Below, piece after piece: positions 35,747-46,300 of a stretch of 64,000 nucleotides of DNA. The DNA lies in the NCBI GenBank assembly GCA_022601445.1, contig JAJACP010000008.1:1-64000 (forward strand), written 5' to 3'. Numbering within the stretch: the first letter of the stretch is position 1; every line of letters begins with the position of its first letter. The notes under the pieces were generated by a model. It was not told where the DNA came from, did not search any database, and saw nothing but the letters and a program-made list of their open reading frames with translations. The stretch comes from Chlamydiales bacterium (GTDB lineage: Bacteria > Chlamydiota > Chlamydiia > Chlamydiales > JAAKFR01). A program made the position numbers and the translations under genes.

Positions 35747-37015
35747 ATGCTCGATATCAAGTTAATTCGGAAAGATAAAGAAAAAATAGAAGCGAAACTG
35801 AAAACCAAAGAGCCAGATAGCGACCTGACTCGTGTTCTAGAGCTAGATGATCAAAAAAGAGAAATGATCACCGAGGTGGAGCACCTGAAAGCGGAGCGGA
35901 ACGAAAAGTCGAAGCTCGTCGGTGAGAAAAAACGGAAAGGCGAGTCTGCCGACGCTCTCATGCAAGATGTGCGTCAAATTGGAGAGAAAATCACTGCTCT
36001 CGACCACCGTTTAGCCGCGCTGGATACAGAATTCATTGATCTGCTTTCTCGCTTGCCGAACATTCCCATGGATGACATCAAGGTCTCTCAAGACAAAGAA
36101 GAGAATGAGGTGATCAAGATGGCGGGCGAGAAACCACAATTCTCTTTTGAACCCAAACACCATGTCGAGCTCAACGAGTCACTTCAGCTTTTCGATTTTA
36201 ATAAAACGGCCAAAACAAGTGGCGCCGGATGGCCGGCATACAGGGGAATGGGCGCACGCCTTGAGTGGGCGCTTCTCAACTATATGATTGATATTCAACA
36301 TCTTAATGGATTTGAATTTTGGCTTCCTCCCCTTTTAGTCAAGCCACCCATGATGTTTGGCTCCGGACAGATGCCCAAATTTGAGGGACAGTTTTATGAA
36401 GTAAAAGATGAAGAAAAGCCTCTTTACTTGATCCCCACAGCGGAGGTTGTGCTCAATGGTCTCCACTATGAGGACATCATCCCTGAAGAGCAACTCCCCA
36501 TTAAATATACCGCCTACACGCCCTGTTTTCGGCGGGAATCGGGAGCTGCCGGCGCCCAAGAGAGGGGCCTCATTCGTACGCACCAGTTTAATAAAGTGGA
36601 GATGTTTTGCTTCACCAAGCCTGAGCAAAGTGAGCAGGTGATGGAGCAGATGCTCGGTGTTGCGGAAGAGATTCTACAAGGGTTAGGAATTCACTATCGG
36701 TTGACAAAACTGGTAACGGGCGATATGTCTTTCCCTGCAGCTAAGACGATCGATATTGAGGCGTGGTTGCCGGGGCAAAATCGGTACTATGAGGTCTCAT
36801 CGATCTCAAATTGCACCGATTACCAAGCGCGCAGATCTCAGATTCGGTTTAAATCGGGACAAGAGAAGCCAGAGCTTGTCCACACGTTGAATGGATCAGG
36901 CTTAGCCACATCGCGTCTTTTTGTCGCTTTGCTGGAAAACAACCAGAACGGAGATGGCTCGGTGACGCTCCCTCCCGTCTTAGCTGAGAAACTTGGAGTA
37001 CACAAATTAGATTAA
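35747..37015 (+). CDS. serS: Seryl-tRNA synthetase
   Basis: 422 aa class II aminoacyl-tRNA synthetase. N-terminal tRNA-binding coiled coil (residues about 30-100), motif 2 FRRESGAAGAQERGLIRTHQF and motif 3 LNGSGLATSRLFVALLEN. ATG 35747 gives the usual MLDIKLIRKD start. The end overlaps the convergent autotransporter gene by 4 nt. Confidence 0.96.
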   Translation: MLDIKLIRKDKEKIEAKLKTKEPDSDLTRVLELDDQKREMITEVEHLKAERNEKSKLVGEKKRKGESADALMQDVRQIGEKITALDHRLAALDTEFIDLLSRLPNIPMDDIKVSQDKEENEVIKMAGEKPQFSFEPKHHVELNESLQLFDFNKTAKTSGAGWPAYRGMGARLEWALLNYMIDIQHLNGFEFWLPPLLVKPPMMFGSGQMPKFEGQFYEVKDEEKPLYLIPTAEVVLNGLHYEDIIPEEQLPIKYTAYTPCFRRESGAAGAQERGLIRTHQFNKVEMFCFTKPEQSEQVMEQMLGVAEEILQGLGIHYRLTKLVTGDMSFPAAKTIDIEAWLPGQNRYYEVSSISNCTDYQARRSQIRFKSGQEKPELVHTLNGSGLATSRLFVALLENNQNGDGSVTLPPVLAEKLGVHKLD

Positions 37016-38757
37016 AAGCTGTATCCGATTCCTACTTCACCAAGGTAACGGGAACTACAATCGGAATCGAAGCTCGCTTCGAAATTTCCGAAAAGATCAA
37101 AACAGCTGCAGCAGACCTCTGAGCGGAATCCAACTAGAAAAGCGGCTAGGTTTTCAGGCCCTCCCTGATCAAAATTCAGGGATTGCCCCAGAAGCTCACC
37201 GTTTATGTGAAACCCACCCACTTGATAGCGACCCAAAACTCCAATATAGGGCTCTAAATCCCAACAGCAACTCAGCACATAGGGAACAGCCGCTTCAAAA
37301 CGGGTGGTGATCAGATCGACTGTTCGATTTCTAACTGTGAGGTTAGTCAGTGAACCCGATTCGGTATAGCAGCCAAAAAAGCCTCCCGCATAACGTAGGG
37401 TGCAACTCAGAACGGGGTGGCACCACCACCTTTCAAAAGCATGCACCAGTGTGATTTCTGGAGAAATAAAGAAAGCATCACTGTTCGCACGCGCATCCTC
37501 TACTCCTCCAGGAGCTAAATTATTCTGCACATAACGATGATTCACCCAGTCGAGATAGCCTAAAGCGAGCGCCACCCCGAAGTAGGTATTGCACACACAC
37601 CCCTCGTAGGTCGCTCCCACAACATAGTTGTGCAGACAGGCCTTTTGCGTGGTCTTTGTGACTGTCGCCTGGCCAAAGGTCGCTCCTCCAAAAAACCCGG
37701 CGTAACCAGCGCCAAACGGAAGTGAATCACCGATTAAAAAGCCCGATTGCCAATTGTCGTAAGCAACAGTGCGGCTGAGCGCATCGCGGTGACGGTAGCT
37801 TCCCACTCCCTGCACCCACATACCACAACCGCAGGGATCGCAGCATCCACCCAAACGATGTCGGTAGATACTCCCCAAAACTGTGTCTGAAACGTCTGCA
37901 AGCACATCGGCTTGCATCGCCAGACCTGTGGGATCCACCACGCCTAAAACGGCGCCTACTTGAACAAAGGGAGCCGAGATCACAAGCGTACCGTAACTGC
38001 CACTACCCAGTGTGAGGGCGAGATTGAGACCTGTTTCGACACCTAAAGCTAGAGGACTCACTGTTGTTACGGCACCTTGAATATTGGAGCCTTTTAGGAG
38101 ATTTAGAGTAGAATTGAATCCTCCCAATCTGATAGCCGCGGCCTGATTACTGCGCACTGATCCTGAATTGGTCAGTATGGAGTTGGCTCCTTCCATCCGA
38201 ATCCCGATGGAGCCTGTTCCACTCACACTAATCAGTCCAGAATGACTGACAATCGCGTCTCCTTCATTAAGAAAAAATCCATCTGCAGCATTCCCTTCTG
38301 TAAAAATAGAGCCTGAATTGAAAACATGGGTTCTAAAGGCTGTAGATGAAAGACCATTTGCATTGTCTCCTTGCGTGGAAACAATACCTCTGTTGATAAT
38401 GGTGGCTCTTGTTGCCTCAATTCTAATGGCATCTGAGGTATCAGCTTGGGTCACGATGGACCCAGCATTGAAGATTTGGGCACTACCACCTGTACTCTGA
38501 ACCCCAAAGGCCCCGACTCCTGTTGTTAAAATGGAGCCCAAGTTGCTGGTCCTTTGCTCCAAATCGACCATCATCACAATGGCCGTTGTACTCGTTGTTA
38601 AGCTCCCTCCCTCTTCTACAACCGCTTCATCTCCCTCTTCAGCAAGGGTAATCGGTGTTGTGGCCATTTCGCCTTTTCTAATCACATACTCAAATCCAAA
38701 CGCCGGCGTCACAACAAGACAAAAAAGAGAGAAAAGCGCGACACTTTTAGAAAACAT
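37012..38757 (-). CDS. Cysteine-rich autotransporter-like outer-membrane protein, copy 1
   Basis: 581 aa. Signal peptide (MFSKSVALFSLFCLVVTPAFG), then a passenger of short repeats of the type 'NxGSIxTxGxxAxG' (residues about 75-215), expected to form a beta-helix. The C-terminal ~270 residues look like an autotransporter barrel ending in YSF. It is unusual in its cysteines: GGCCDPCGCG at the start of the barrel and more Cys in later strands. Starts inside the end of copy 2 (11-nt overlap), so the two are co-translated. Likely surface adhesin or envelope scaffold; chlamydial Pmp proteins are analogous but lack recognisable similarity here. Confidence 0.72.
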   Translation of the reverse strand: MFSKSVALFSLFCLVVTPAFGFEYVIRKGEMATTPITLAEEGDEAVVEEGGSLTTSTTAIVMMVDLEQRTSNLGSILTTGVGAFGVQSTGGSAQIFNAGSIVTQADTSDAIRIEATRATIINRGIVSTQGDNANGLSSTAFRTHVFNSGSIFTEGNAADGFFLNEGDAIVSHSGLISVSGTGSIGIRMEGANSILTNSGSVRSNQAAAIRLGGFNSTLNLLKGSNIQGAVTTVSPLALGVETGLNLALTLGSGSYGTLVISAPFVQVGAVLGVVDPTGLAMQADVLADVSDTVLGSIYRHRLGGCCDPCGCGMWVQGVGSYRHRDALSRTVAYDNWQSGFLIGDSLPFGAGYAGFFGGATFGQATVTKTTQKACLHNYVVGATYEGCVCNTYFGVALALGYLDWVNHRYVQNNLAPGGVEDARANSDAFFISPEITLVHAFERWWCHPVLSCTLRYAGGFFGCYTESGSLTNLTVRNRTVDLITTRFEAAVPYVLSCCWDLEPYIGVLGRYQVGGFHINGELLGQSLNFDQGGPENLAAFLVGFRSEVCCSCFDLFGNFEASFDSDCSSRYLGEVGIGYSF

Positions 38758-40570
38758 AGCCGATTCCCCCTTCACCAAGGAAGCGCGTGCTACTTTGGGT
38801 ATCAAAGCTCGCTTCCAAATTCACAAAAAGATCAAAGCATGCCCACCTGGCTTCTGAGCGGAATCCCACCAGAAAGGCAGCTAGGTTTTCAGCTCCAGGC
38901 TGGACGAGGCTCACTGGCTCTCCAAGAAGCTCGGTATCGATGCGGCACCCACCCACTTGATAACGCCCCAAAAGACCTATATAAGGCTCCCAATCCCAGC
39001 AGCACATGCAGGAATAGGGAAGTGCCGCCTCAAAACGGGCGGTGATGAGATCCACCTCCCTGTTCTTGACTGACAGATTGGTTTGAGAGCCCGATTCGGT
39101 GTAATCTCCAAAAAAAGCCCCGGCATATCTCAAAGTGACACTTAAAACCGGCTCACGCCACCAGCCATTAAATGCATGTCCCAAAGTGATTTCTGGAGAG
39201 ATAAAGAAAGCATCGAGATCGACATGGGCTTTCTCCACCCCTCCAGGCACTAGATTATTCTGAATGTAGCGTCTGTTTTCCCAGTCGAGATAGCCCAAAG
39301 CAAGTGCCATCCCCATATAGGTGTTGCAGAGGCGTGTTTCATAGGTGAAGCCGGCTACATAGTTCGTTAAGTCGGTTTTTTGTGTATTTTTGTCCACCGT
39401 TGCTTGACCATATGTCGCTCCAACAAAAACGCTGGCATATCCTGCACTGAGAGAGACTGAACTCCCCAAAAGAAAGCCTCCTTGCCGATTATCATAGGCA
39501 ACACTATCTGAGAGCGCGCCACGATGACGTGTGCTGCCGATTCCCTGAATCCAAATCCCGCACCCACACGGATCACAACAGCCGCCTAGTCGATGCTGAT
39601 AAATGCCCCCGAGTACGGCATCAGAGAAATCGGCCACCAAATCTGTTTGCATGGCCAGCCCAGTGGGATCAATCACCCCCAATACAGCACCGACTTGTGC
39701 AAAGGGAGCTGAAATCGCAAGCGACCCATAGCTGCCTGAATTGAGATTTAAGGCTAAATTTAACCCTGTTTCCACTCCGACATTAAGAGGATTACCCGCT
39801 TCGATCAATCCTTGAAGGTTTGATCCTTTAAGTAAATTCAAAGTGGGATTCGTCCCTTGTAAGGTAATGGCAGCTGCCGCTCCTTGAATGGTTCCTGAAT
39901 TTGCCACAACCAGATCAACGGCATTCACACTCCCCTCGATTCCAAACGAACCGGTTCCAATGGCCGTAATGAGACCCGTATTACGCACGCTCGTGCTAGG
40001 ACCGTCAACTAAAACACCATCGCTGGCCATACCTGTTGTAGAGGCAAGCCCTGAATTTAGAACGCGAGCACGATCACGATTCACTAAAATTGCGTCTGCA
40101 TTATTCCCAATAGTCAACACAGTACCTGTATTGGTCACAGTCGTATCGATGCCGTCGCTTCTCAAACCCGCTGAAAGGTCATCTGCGGTAAAAATTGATC
40201 CAAAGTTCTCAATGATTCCATTAGCGCCCCCAACACTCAAACCAAATGCGACCCCGCCGGCTGTCTCAATGAATCCATTGTTTCTAAGCAGAGCGTTGAG
40301 ACCAGCTAAACTCTGCATTCCATGCGCTCCTACACCACTTGTTGAAATCGTTCCTTGATTTTCTGCTCTTTGGTTGTCTGCGCCCATCGCAATGGCCACA
40401 ACAGCTGTGGTCATCAAAGTCCCTCTTGGTTGCACAAGAGCCTGGTCTCCATCATCTGGAAGTGTGACAGGAGTCGTCTCTGTCTCCCCAGTTTTAACAA
40501 TCACAGTCACTCCATATGCTGGTAGAGCAAAAAAGCCCGCAGCAAGGCAGCAAAAAAACAGCTTATACAT
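38747..40570 (-). CDS. Cysteine-rich autotransporter-like outer-membrane protein, copy 2
   Basis: 607 aa paralogue of the downstream gene. Signal peptide (MYKLFFCCLAAGFFALPAYG), repeats 'NxGxIxTxGxGxxG' to about residue 240, linker with LNLLKGSN and GVETGLNLAL, then the barrel with GGCCDPCGCGIWIQG and final YVF. Passenger repeats differ between copies while linker and barrel are strongly conserved, which suggests duplication followed by passenger diversification. ATG 40570 preferred over 40582. Divergent from the plus-strand gene at 40660. Confidence 0.72.
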   Translation of the reverse strand: MYKLFFCCLAAGFFALPAYGVTVIVKTGETETTPVTLPDDGDQALVQPRGTLMTTAVVAIAMGADNQRAENQGTISTSGVGAHGMQSLAGLNALLRNNGFIETAGGVAFGLSVGGANGIIENFGSIFTADDLSAGLRSDGIDTTVTNTGTVLTIGNNADAILVNRDRARVLNSGLASTTGMASDGVLVDGPSTSVRNTGLITAIGTGSFGIEGSVNAVDLVVANSGTIQGAAAAITLQGTNPTLNLLKGSNLQGLIEAGNPLNVGVETGLNLALNLNSGSYGSLAISAPFAQVGAVLGVIDPTGLAMQTDLVADFSDAVLGGIYQHRLGGCCDPCGCGIWIQGIGSTRHRGALSDSVAYDNRQGGFLLGSSVSLSAGYASVFVGATYGQATVDKNTQKTDLTNYVAGFTYETRLCNTYMGMALALGYLDWENRRYIQNNLVPGGVEKAHVDLDAFFISPEITLGHAFNGWWREPVLSVTLRYAGAFFGDYTESGSQTNLSVKNREVDLITARFEAALPYSCMCCWDWEPYIGLLGRYQVGGCRIDTELLGEPVSLVQPGAENLAAFLVGFRSEARWACFDLFVNLEASFDTQSSTRFLGEGGIGYVF

Positions 40571-40659
40571 TTGACACCCCATATGAACGAGATACTAGTA
40601 AATCTATTTTTTGGAAATAAAAGATTGAGAGCTGCTCGATAAATAGGTATAAACAAGGA

Positions 40660-41391
40660 GTGACAAAACATTTTGAAGATAAAGATGCCCTTTCGCATGT
40701 GATGGAAAAACGGGCGGAAGGAATGGTTTCCGTTTCAGAGACGCACGGCACCGAAATGCCGGGGCATCTCTCAGCTGGAGCCGACGCCGTTCGTGAAACG
40801 TCTGTCGTGCTGCTCCTTCTTTGGCTGCTTCTAACCCTTTTGGGACAGCCGGCCGGTGCTCCCTTAATCGCTTTTGCCTGTGGCTGGTTTGCCTGGAAAA
40901 CAGGACGTAGTGGCTGGCTTGGATGGGCCAGGCTCGAAAGACTCCATCGGCTCATCGAACAAGAAAAGTACGAAATTGAACATCACCGCCCCCAAGAAAG
41001 AGAGGAACTGGTCGCGCTTTATCAAGCTAAAGGGTTTGAAGGCAAATTATTAGATGATGTAGTGGATGTGTTGATGGCCGACCAAGACCGCCTTCTCAAA
41101 GTGATGCTAGAAGAGGAGATGGGGCTCACCCTTCAAGTCTATGAACATCCTCTTAAGCAAGCACTTGGGGCCGCAACGGGCTCTTTTTGCGCAGCCCTGG
41201 TCTCTCTGGCAGCCTTTTTTCTTTCTCCCTCTTATGGCATGCTAATTGCATCCTTTCTTTTACTAGCTGGTAGCTCAGTGGTTTCAGCTGGATATGAAAA
41301 AAACCGGGTGATTCCCTCTGTGATCTGGAACATCAGCATCGGTGCCCTAGCATTTGGAGTCGCCTACTTTGTATTTCTTATAGCCGTGTGA
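40660..41391 (+). CDS. VIT1/CCC1-family membrane protein
   Basis: 243 aa. Membrane segments near residues 47-80 and three more in the last 90 residues, with a cytoplasmic acidic/histidine part between (EIEHHRPQEREELVALYQAKGF, LEEEMGL). This is the CCC1/VIT1 layout of iron/manganese transporters. GTG start with AAGGAG immediately upstream. GTGA overlap with the metal P-type ATPase that follows; the same pair lies next to serS in Chlamydia (CT728-CT727), pointing to joint metal homeostasis. Confidence 0.68.
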   Translation: MTKHFEDKDALSHVMEKRAEGMVSVSETHGTEMPGHLSAGADAVRETSVVLLLLWLLLTLLGQPAGAPLIAFACGWFAWKTGRSGWLGWARLERLHRLIEQEKYEIEHHRPQEREELVALYQAKGFEGKLLDDVVDVLMADQDRLLKVMLEEEMGLTLQVYEHPLKQALGAATGSFCAALVSLAAFFLSPSYGMLIASFLLLAGSSVVSAGYEKNRVIPSVIWNISIGALAFGVAYFVFLIAV

Positions 41392-43352
41392 ACATGCGTA
41401 ATCTATTTCCCTCAGCAACCGATGGCATTGAGCTTTTCGATGAATTCTTTGAATCGGGACTGGAAGAGAGCGTCAGCCCCTTTCTGACTCCTGATACGCG
41501 GCTATGGGGAAAAAATGTGGGGCTTAAGAGCTCTGTTTTTTCGGCCTTTCTCCTTCTCGGCGCCTTTGTTTTCTCTTTTATCCCCGGTCAGCAGCCTCTT
41601 TCTAACCTCTTTTTGTTGCTCACCTATTTTTTTGCCGGCATTCCGGCTCTTATTGCCTCAATTGAAGATATCTTTAATCTCGAAATCAATATTGACGTGT
41701 TAATGACCCTCGCCGCTTTCCTATCGGTTCTAATCGGAAGTGGAAGAGAAGGGGGGCTACTGCTCGTTCTATTCTCGTTTTCAGGGGCGCTCGAAACAGC
41801 TGTGCGGACAAAAGCCAAAGGGGCTATTAGTTCATTGAAAAAACTGGCTCCACAAAAGGCTTTTGTCGTACAACAAGACGGCACTCTTGTAGAACGCTCT
41901 GTGCGTGACATTACTCTTGGCACGCCGATTCATGTGAAAGCGGGAGAGGTGGTCCCTCTTGATGGCACTGTCATTGAAGGCACCTCATCGGTCAATCTCG
42001 TCCATCTAACAGGTGAGAACCTGCCTCTAACCAGAACCGTGGGCGATACGGTACCAGCCGGGGGACGCAACTTAGAAGGGGCCCTGACTCTAGAGGTCAC
42101 ACACACAAGCTCTGATTCCACACTTGCCCGTATCATTCAGCTCATCACTAAAGCCCAAGAGTCCAAGCCCAAACTGCAAAGATGGCTCGATACGATTAGT
42201 AATCGTTATGCCATGACCATCATCTTCCTAGCTCTTTTATTTGCACTGGCATTGCCCTGGTTTTTTCACATGCCTTATTTAGGTACGGAAGGATCGATCT
42301 ACCGTGCTCTGGCTTTTCTGATCGCCTCTTCTCCCTGCGCGCTCATTATAGCCATCCCCATTGCCTATTTAAGCGCGGTGAGTTGCTGCGCTAAACAGGG
42401 TATTCTTCTCAAAGGGGGCGTGATTTTGGACTCTTTTGCAAAGTGCAAGACGATCGCCATGGATAAAACTGGAACCCTCACAACAGGTGAGCTGAGTTAC
42501 TTGGGTATGGAGACCGAAGCCGATCAAAACCACTTTCTTTCCATTGCCTACGCTTTAGAGCGTTCAGCTGTGCATCCGATTGCACACGCGATCACCCTTT
42601 ACGCAAAAAAAGAGAGTGTACTGCCCGCTTCTATTACCGATTTTCGTTCTGTTCCAGGATATGGCCTAGAGGGAAAGTTTGGGCAGACTGCCGTGCGGAT
42701 TGGAAAGCCAGAATGGATTTTACCTGCCGCACCTCACCTTACAGACTCAGTGCACAAGATTCAGGAGCGTGGGGAGATTGTGACGGTTTTAGAAGTTGGA
42801 GAGACCCATGCGCTCTTTCGTTTCCGTGATCAACTCCGCCCGGGCATTGTCTCGACCCTACAGAAATTGAAAGAGACGTGGCAGATGCGTGTGTTGATGC
42901 TCACGGGTGACCACGAGGCGAGCGCTCGGGTGATTGCCAAAGAGGCGGGGCTCTCTGAGTATTATGCAGATCTGCGCCCAGAAGATAAGCTAAACTACAT
43001 CTCCGAAGAGGAGAATTTGGCCATGGTGGGCGACGGGATCAATGACGCTCCCGCTCTTGCCAGGGCCTCTGTAGGAATTTCAATGGGAAAAGTGGGAAGC
43101 CGAACCGCAATCGATGCCTCTGACATTGTATTTTTGCAAGATAACATAGAACTGCTTGAGTGGCTGATTAAAAAATCCAATCAAGTGGTACGCATTGTGA
43201 AACAAAATGTCACCCTAGCTCTGGCAGCGATTGTGTTTGCCAGTATGCCTGCTCTTCTCGGATGGATCCCCTTATGGCTAGCTGTGGTCTTGCATGAGGG
43301 GGGAACGGTTGTGGTGGGCCTTAACGCACTCAGATTGCTAAAGAAGGGATAG
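41388..43352 (+). CDS. zntA: Heavy-metal transporting P1B-type ATPase
   Basis: 654 aa. Eight-helix P1B topology with the transmembrane metal site SPCALII, phosphorylation motif DKTGTLTTG, actuator TGEN (usual TGES), the nucleotide-binding AVHPIAHAI (SxHP/HP motif) and GDGINDAPALA. No N-terminal CxxC metal-binding domain, only a 40-residue soluble start. SPC suggests Zn/Cd/Pb or Cu transport; zntA is by synteny. Starts with GTG 41388 or ATG 41394. Four bases from the GDH gene. Confidence 0.9.
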   Translation: MNMRNLFPSATDGIELFDEFFESGLEESVSPFLTPDTRLWGKNVGLKSSVFSAFLLLGAFVFSFIPGQQPLSNLFLLLTYFFAGIPALIASIEDIFNLEINIDVLMTLAAFLSVLIGSGREGGLLLVLFSFSGALETAVRTKAKGAISSLKKLAPQKAFVVQQDGTLVERSVRDITLGTPIHVKAGEVVPLDGTVIEGTSSVNLVHLTGENLPLTRTVGDTVPAGGRNLEGALTLEVTHTSSDSTLARIIQLITKAQESKPKLQRWLDTISNRYAMTIIFLALLFALALPWFFHMPYLGTEGSIYRALAFLIASSPCALIIAIPIAYLSAVSCCAKQGILLKGGVILDSFAKCKTIAMDKTGTLTTGELSYLGMETEADQNHFLSIAYALERSAVHPIAHAITLYAKKESVLPASITDFRSVPGYGLEGKFGQTAVRIGKPEWILPAAPHLTDSVHKIQERGEIVTVLEVGETHALFRFRDQLRPGIVSTLQKLKETWQMRVLMLTGDHEASARVIAKEAGLSEYYADLRPEDKLNYISEEENLAMVGDGINDAPALARASVGISMGKVGSRTAIDASDIVFLQDNIELLEWLIKKSNQVVRIVKQNVTLALAAIVFASMPALLGWIPLWLAVVLHEGGTVVVGLNALRLLKKG

Positions 43353-43356
43353 GGAG

Positions 43357-46300
43357 ATGGATTCACAAAAAAAAGAGGCCATCCAAGAAGAAATTGAACG
43401 TTTCGAACAGGTCTATTCGTGGCTCGAACAGAGTATGCCTCCCATTTTTTTCAAAGAGATTGAAAAAGAGTGGATTTCACTCATTGTTCACAGCCTGATG
43501 GGGTTTAAAGAGCAAGATTTCTTCTCTGAAATTCATCTAAAAAACGCCGCGATTGCTCTTTGCATTGATAGCCCCGAGGCAGATGTGAAGATTTTGAAGA
43601 ACTACCCCATGTATGGGATCAAAAACTACACGACCTACATCTCACACGCGCAGATTCCCTATCCTGAGATCACCGGAAATCTCCGCATAGCTACCCTCTA
43701 CTTCACAGAAGCTGTGGAAAAGCCTGAGACTCCTTTGGATCCAAAGATCAGCAAAGAACTAACAAGCTTTCTGCACGCACGCAATCCTGCGTGGTCAGCA
43801 GGGGCATGCCAGCAGCTGATTGATCAGATTGACCCCCGTTTTTTACGCAAAATGCCCAAAGAGCGACAAGTTTTGGCTGTTGAGATGTTTGAACGGGCGC
43901 AAACACGCGATCATTGTCAATATGAAGTGCAGTACGTTGAGGACTGGAAGGAGCAAAATTCTCCCTCGCTGTTTATGGTTTTGGCATGGAAAAACGTTCC
44001 CAAGCACAACTTTCTTCACCGGTTGGCACGAATTGTTTCGCAACACGCTCTTGTGATGCGCCGAGCGAATGCGACCTACATCAAGCCTTACACCACGCAA
44101 AGCATCTTTATGCTCTCGTTTGGGGTGCACGGCAGAAAAGGAGAAGCCGCTTGGGAAGCGGCTGATATCGCCGATTTTTTACAAGAAGTGGTGACGCTTA
44201 AGTACTTTGGCTCCATGGATGGATTTGACGCCACTTTTGTCCAGCCAGGCCTACTGAGAGGGAATCTGGCCAATTTACTCCGTTCTATGACCCATTTCAT
44301 CAATCAAGTGCTGCTCAACGTCGATGCCAATCTCTACAATCTAGAGAATATCGAAGAGGCTCTCTGTCGTCATCCTGAGTTAACGATGAAGTTATGCGAC
44401 ACTTTTGAACAGAAATTTCATCCGACACGGCACGATCTTGAAAAATTTGAGAGTGAGCAAGAGGAGTTTCTCCAATTAGTCGAGAAGCTCGACACGGGGC
44501 ATGAATTTCATGATAAAAGGCGCAAAAACATCCTCTTACAAGGGATGAACTTCGTTACCCACATCCTGAAAACCAACTTCTATCGGAATAATAAAACAGC
44601 CTACGCCTTTAGGCTCGATCCGCATTACTTAGATCACGCCCCTTTTGAGAGAAAAAAACGCTTTCCTGAACTCCCCTATGGCATTTTTTATGTGAAAGGA
44701 ATGCATTTTATGGGCTTTCACATCCGTTTTCGCGATCTATCAAGGGGGGGCTTGCGCACCATTTTTCCGGCAAAAAAAGAGCGGATGTTAGCAGAGCGTA
44801 ACACGGTCTTTAGCGAGTGCTACAATCTCGCCTACACACAACAAAAGAAAAACAAAGATATTCCCGAAGGGGGCGCAAAAGGAGTGATCTTTTTAAAACC
44901 CTACGAGCGCCTTACCTCAGAAACAGAGATTTTAGCTCGAGAACTAGAGTCTGTTGGAATGGCTCCAGAAGAAATCCAAGCCCGCACAGAATCATTTAAA
45001 CACGATCAAAAGCTTGAGTACCTCTACCAAACACAGCGCTCTTTCATCAAAAATTTTCTGTCACTGATCAACTGTGAGCCAGGCGGCACTTTAAAAGCCA
45101 AGCACATCGTTGACTATCTGAAAAAACCCGAATACATCTACCTCGGCCCTGATGAGAACATGCACAACTCGATGATCGAGTGGATCGCAAACGAGAGTCA
45201 GCGCGACCACTATAGGCCTGGTGGAGCCTTTATCAGCGGCAAGCCGACAATTGGCATCAATCATAAAGAGTTTGGTGTCACGTCGCTTGGCGTTAATGTT
45301 TTTATGCATGAAATGCTCAATTACTTGAAAATTGATCCCTACACACAACCCTTTACGGTTAAACTATCAGGGGGACCTGACGGAGATGTGGCGGGCAACC
45401 AGATCAAAAACCTACACACTTACTACCCAGACACAGCCAAGCTTGTCGCACTCACAGATGTTTCTGGAACCATCCACGATCCACACGGCCTGGATCTCAG
45501 AGCCTGTGTTGAGCTCTTTAATGAAGGAAGACCCATCCGCTTTTACCCCCCAGAAAAACTCTCGGTGGGAGGTTTTTTACTCGATAGAGAAAATCGACGT
45601 GAGTCCACCCCCTACGCGCAGCAAACGCTTTGCTGGCACAACAGAGATGGAAATATCGTGGCCGAATGGCTCTCAGGAAATGAGATGAACGCTCTGTATC
45701 GAAACAATGTGCACCAAACGCACGCCGACATTTTCATCCCTTGCGGCGGACGGCCACGTACACTTAGGGATACCAATTACAAAGATTATTTAGATAAAAC
45801 AGGGCAGCCCACCTCACAAGCCATTGTCGAAGGAGCCAATCTCTACCTCTCCCCTTGGGCCCGCCACTACCTAGAAGATTTGGGGGTGTTAATTATCAAA
45901 GATAGTTCTGCCAATAAAGGAGGCGTGATCTGCTCCTCATTTGAAATTCTTTGTGGACTCACACTCACCGACGATGAATTTTTAGAGTTCAAATCTGTGC
46001 TAGTAGAAGAAATTCTTGAGCGGCTTAAGCAATGCGCATTAGATGAGGCGCGTCTTCTTTTAAGCGAGCATGGGGAGGAACAAAAGCCCCTTTCCGAAAT
46101 TTCAGACGATATCTCCAAGCGGATCAACTACTTCACCGATCAGTTGTTGACCTATCTTGAGACAGTCGAGCTTCCCGACAACCCCAAAGATCCTCTGATC
46201 ACCTGCTTTTTGCACTACTGCCCCAAAATTCTACACGAGAAGTTCCAAGATCGGCTACTTAAGCAGGTACCTGACAACCACAAAAAAGCGGTGATCGCCT

